DNA from: Streptomyces sp. NBC_01262
GTDB taxonomy: Bacteria; Actinomycetota; Actinomycetes; Streptomycetales; Streptomycetaceae
Direction of reading: 5' to 3'
Assembly: GCF_036226365.1 (NCBI RefSeq)
Contig: NZ_CP108462.1
Location: 5,719,501 to 5,783,500, forward strand
DNA length: 64,000 bases
The position numbers were made by a program, and so were the translations under genes. Positions 62,840-64,000 of this stretch are shown one piece after another (position 1 is the stretch's first letter; every line of letters begins with the position of its first letter). The notes below the pieces were generated by a model that worked only from the letters and a program-made list of their open reading frames with translations, did not search any database and had not been told where the DNA came from.

Positions 62840-64000
62840 CTATCGACGGGCGACTGCCCTGGCGATCCGTTCGGCGTCGATGGCCATCTCGCGGAACATC
62901 CCGCTGATGGGGTTGGTGTAGCCGGTGAAGAACAGTCCGGGTGCTTCCTTGGGGGTCCGGGAGCCGTGCACGGTGGGGCGGCCGCGCTCGTTGAGGACGC
63001 CGAGGTGGCCGACCAGCGGCTCCAGGCCGTTGCGGTAGCCGGTCGCGGCGATCACCGCGTCCGGGGTGATGCGGGAGCCGTCGGCGAGCAGCACTTCGCG
63101 GCCCTCGAAGCCCTCGACGGCCGCGACGGGCTCGACCGTACGGGCCTGGACGGCGGCGATGAGGCCGACGTCCTGGACCGGGATGGAGCCTTCGCGTACC
63201 CGCGAGTACAGGCCGTTGCCCGGGCGCGGCAGCCCGTACGCAGACAGGTCGGGGACGCTGATCCGCTCCACGTACGGGGCTACGCGGTCCACCAGCCGGG
63301 TGGGGAGCCGCCGCACCAGGATGCCGGTGCGCTGGGCCGGCCAGCCGGCCGTGGACCGCCGCATGATGTGCGGGGGAGTGCGGACGGCGATCCGCACCCG
63401 GGAGGCGCCGGCCTCGGCCAGGTCCACGGCGATCTCCGCGCCGGTGTTGCCGACGCCGACGACGAGCACGTCGCGGCCCTCGTAGGGCTTGCCGTTGCGG
63501 AAGCGGGAGGCGTGCAGCAGCTCGCCGTCGAATGTGTCGAGGCCCGGCCAGTCCGGGAGGCGGGGGGTGTGGTTGGTGCCGGTGGCGATCACGATGCTGC
63601 GGGCGGTGAGGCGGCGGCCGCCGGTGGCGGGCAGCGCCCAGCCGCCGGACCCGTCCGTCGCGCGCTCGATGCGGGACACCTCTATGCCGGTGGCGATGTC
63701 GAGGCCGTGGGCCTGCGTGTACTGCTCCAGGTAGCGGACCACGTCGTCCCGGCCGACCCAGCGGCCGTAGGCCCGGGGTATCGCGAAGCCGGGCAGGGAG
63801 GACAGCCGTCTGGTGGTGTGCAGGTGCAGCCGGTCGTAGTGCTGTCTCCAGGACGCCCCGACGGCGTCCGACCGCTCCAGCACGAGCGTGCGCACGCCGC
63901 GTCTGTGCAGTGCCGCCGCGGCGGCGAGGCCGCCGGGACCGGCGCCGATGACGATCGCGTCGGGCGCGGCGTCGGGTGCGGCGGGCGTGGCGGGGGCTGC
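62840..64000 (-). CDS. FAD/NAD(P)-dependent monooxygenase-like flavoprotein, N-terminus beyond the window
   Basis: At least 386 residues; the frame is open to base 64000, so the start codon is outside. Two dinucleotide folds are visible: the FAD site 'AIVIGAGPGGLAAAAALHRRG' near the edge and the NAD(P)H site 'DVLVVGVGNTGAEIAVDLAEAG'. 'VIATGTNHTPRLPDWPG' and 'VIAATGYRNGLEPL' are typical of the CzcO/FMO/YUC-like class. It probably hydroxylates a small lipophilic compound or performs a Baeyer-Villiger step. The ~200-bp gap to the synthetase promoter shows no further gene. Confidence 0.88.
   Translation of the reverse strand, partial: AAPATPAAPDAAPDAIVIGAGPGGLAAAAALHRRGVRTLVLERSDAVGASWRQHYDRLHLHTTRRLSSLPGFAIPRAYGRWVGRDDVVRYLEQYTQAHGLDIATGIEVSRIERATDGSGGWALPATGGRRLTARSIVIATGTNHTPRLPDWPGLDTFDGELLHASRFRNGKPYEGRDVLVVGVGNTGAEIAVDLAEAGASRVRIAVRTPPHIMRRSTAGWPAQRTGILVRRLPTRLVDRVAPYVERISVPDLSAYGLPRPGNGLYSRVREGSIPVQDVGLIAAVQARTVEPVAAVEGFEGREVLLADGSRITPDAVIAATGYRNGLEPLVGHLGVLNERGRPTVHGSRTPKEAPGLFFTGYTNPISGMFREMAIDAERIARAVARR

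Overview
The window is a piece of a high-GC actinomycete chromosome, almost certainly a Streptomyces. Evidence includes the strong G/C third-position bias, many GTG/TTG starts, leaderless-looking promoters, and Streptomyces/actinobacterial families such as DUF3027, DUF2530, a DmdR-type iron regulator and an XRE-TPR regulator. Genes are packed densely on both strands. I see no rRNA, tRNA, CRISPR array, prophage or replication origin. One intact insertion sequence is present.

Layout. 0-5 kb: the end of an MFS transporter gene, a DUF3027 protein and a very large GHKL (Hsp90/sacsin-like) ATPase. 5-7 kb: a tandem pair of secreted two-domain proteins. 7-13.5 kb: a P-type cation ATPase, DUF2530, a purine permease, a ribbon-helix-helix protein and a MarR/MFS efflux pair. 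13.5-21.7 kb: a secreted aminopeptidase with a P-domain, a monooxygenase-fold protein whose stop codon is the IS target, an IS5-type element, a lipoprotein, thpR, a GNAT/aldo-keto reductase operon, an SGNH hydrolase and a membrane-anchored beta-propeller. 21.7-30.5 kb: serC, a D-lactate/glycolate-type FAD/Fe-S oxidoreductase, an alpha/beta hydrolase behind a perfect SOS box, the DmdR regulator, a SIS protein, a citrate synthase and pdxH.

30.5-44.9 kb is mainly regulatory: an apparently unannotated small-RNA-like unit with its own promoter, 12-codon ORF and terminator, a PAS protein, an ABC exporter, a prim-pol-like protein, an XRE-TPR regulator, a Q/P-rich membrane protein, an amino-acid-type binding lipoprotein, purU, an ECF sigma factor coupled to a zinc-finger/MDMPI anti-sigma factor, a STAS antagonist and a TPR protein.

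44.9-64 kb is a catabolic island: an acyl-CoA ligase, an amidohydrolase, three acyl-CoA dehydrogenases, a cyclase-family protein, an SDR, aldehyde and alcohol dehydrogenases, a flavin reductase, a PaaG-like enoyl-CoA hydratase/isomerase, an NDP-forming acyl-CoA synthetase and a flavoprotein monooxygenase. A GlxA-type regulator/MFS pair and an RsbW-like kinase sit among them. Six copies of a 15-bp palindrome (CTGAC-N5-GTCAG) lie immediately upstream of its transcription units and tie it together as one regulon. The repressor gene is not in the window. The genes fit CoA-dependent breakdown of a hydrophobic (alicyclic, aromatic or branched) acid or alcohol; the substrate cannot be read from sequence.
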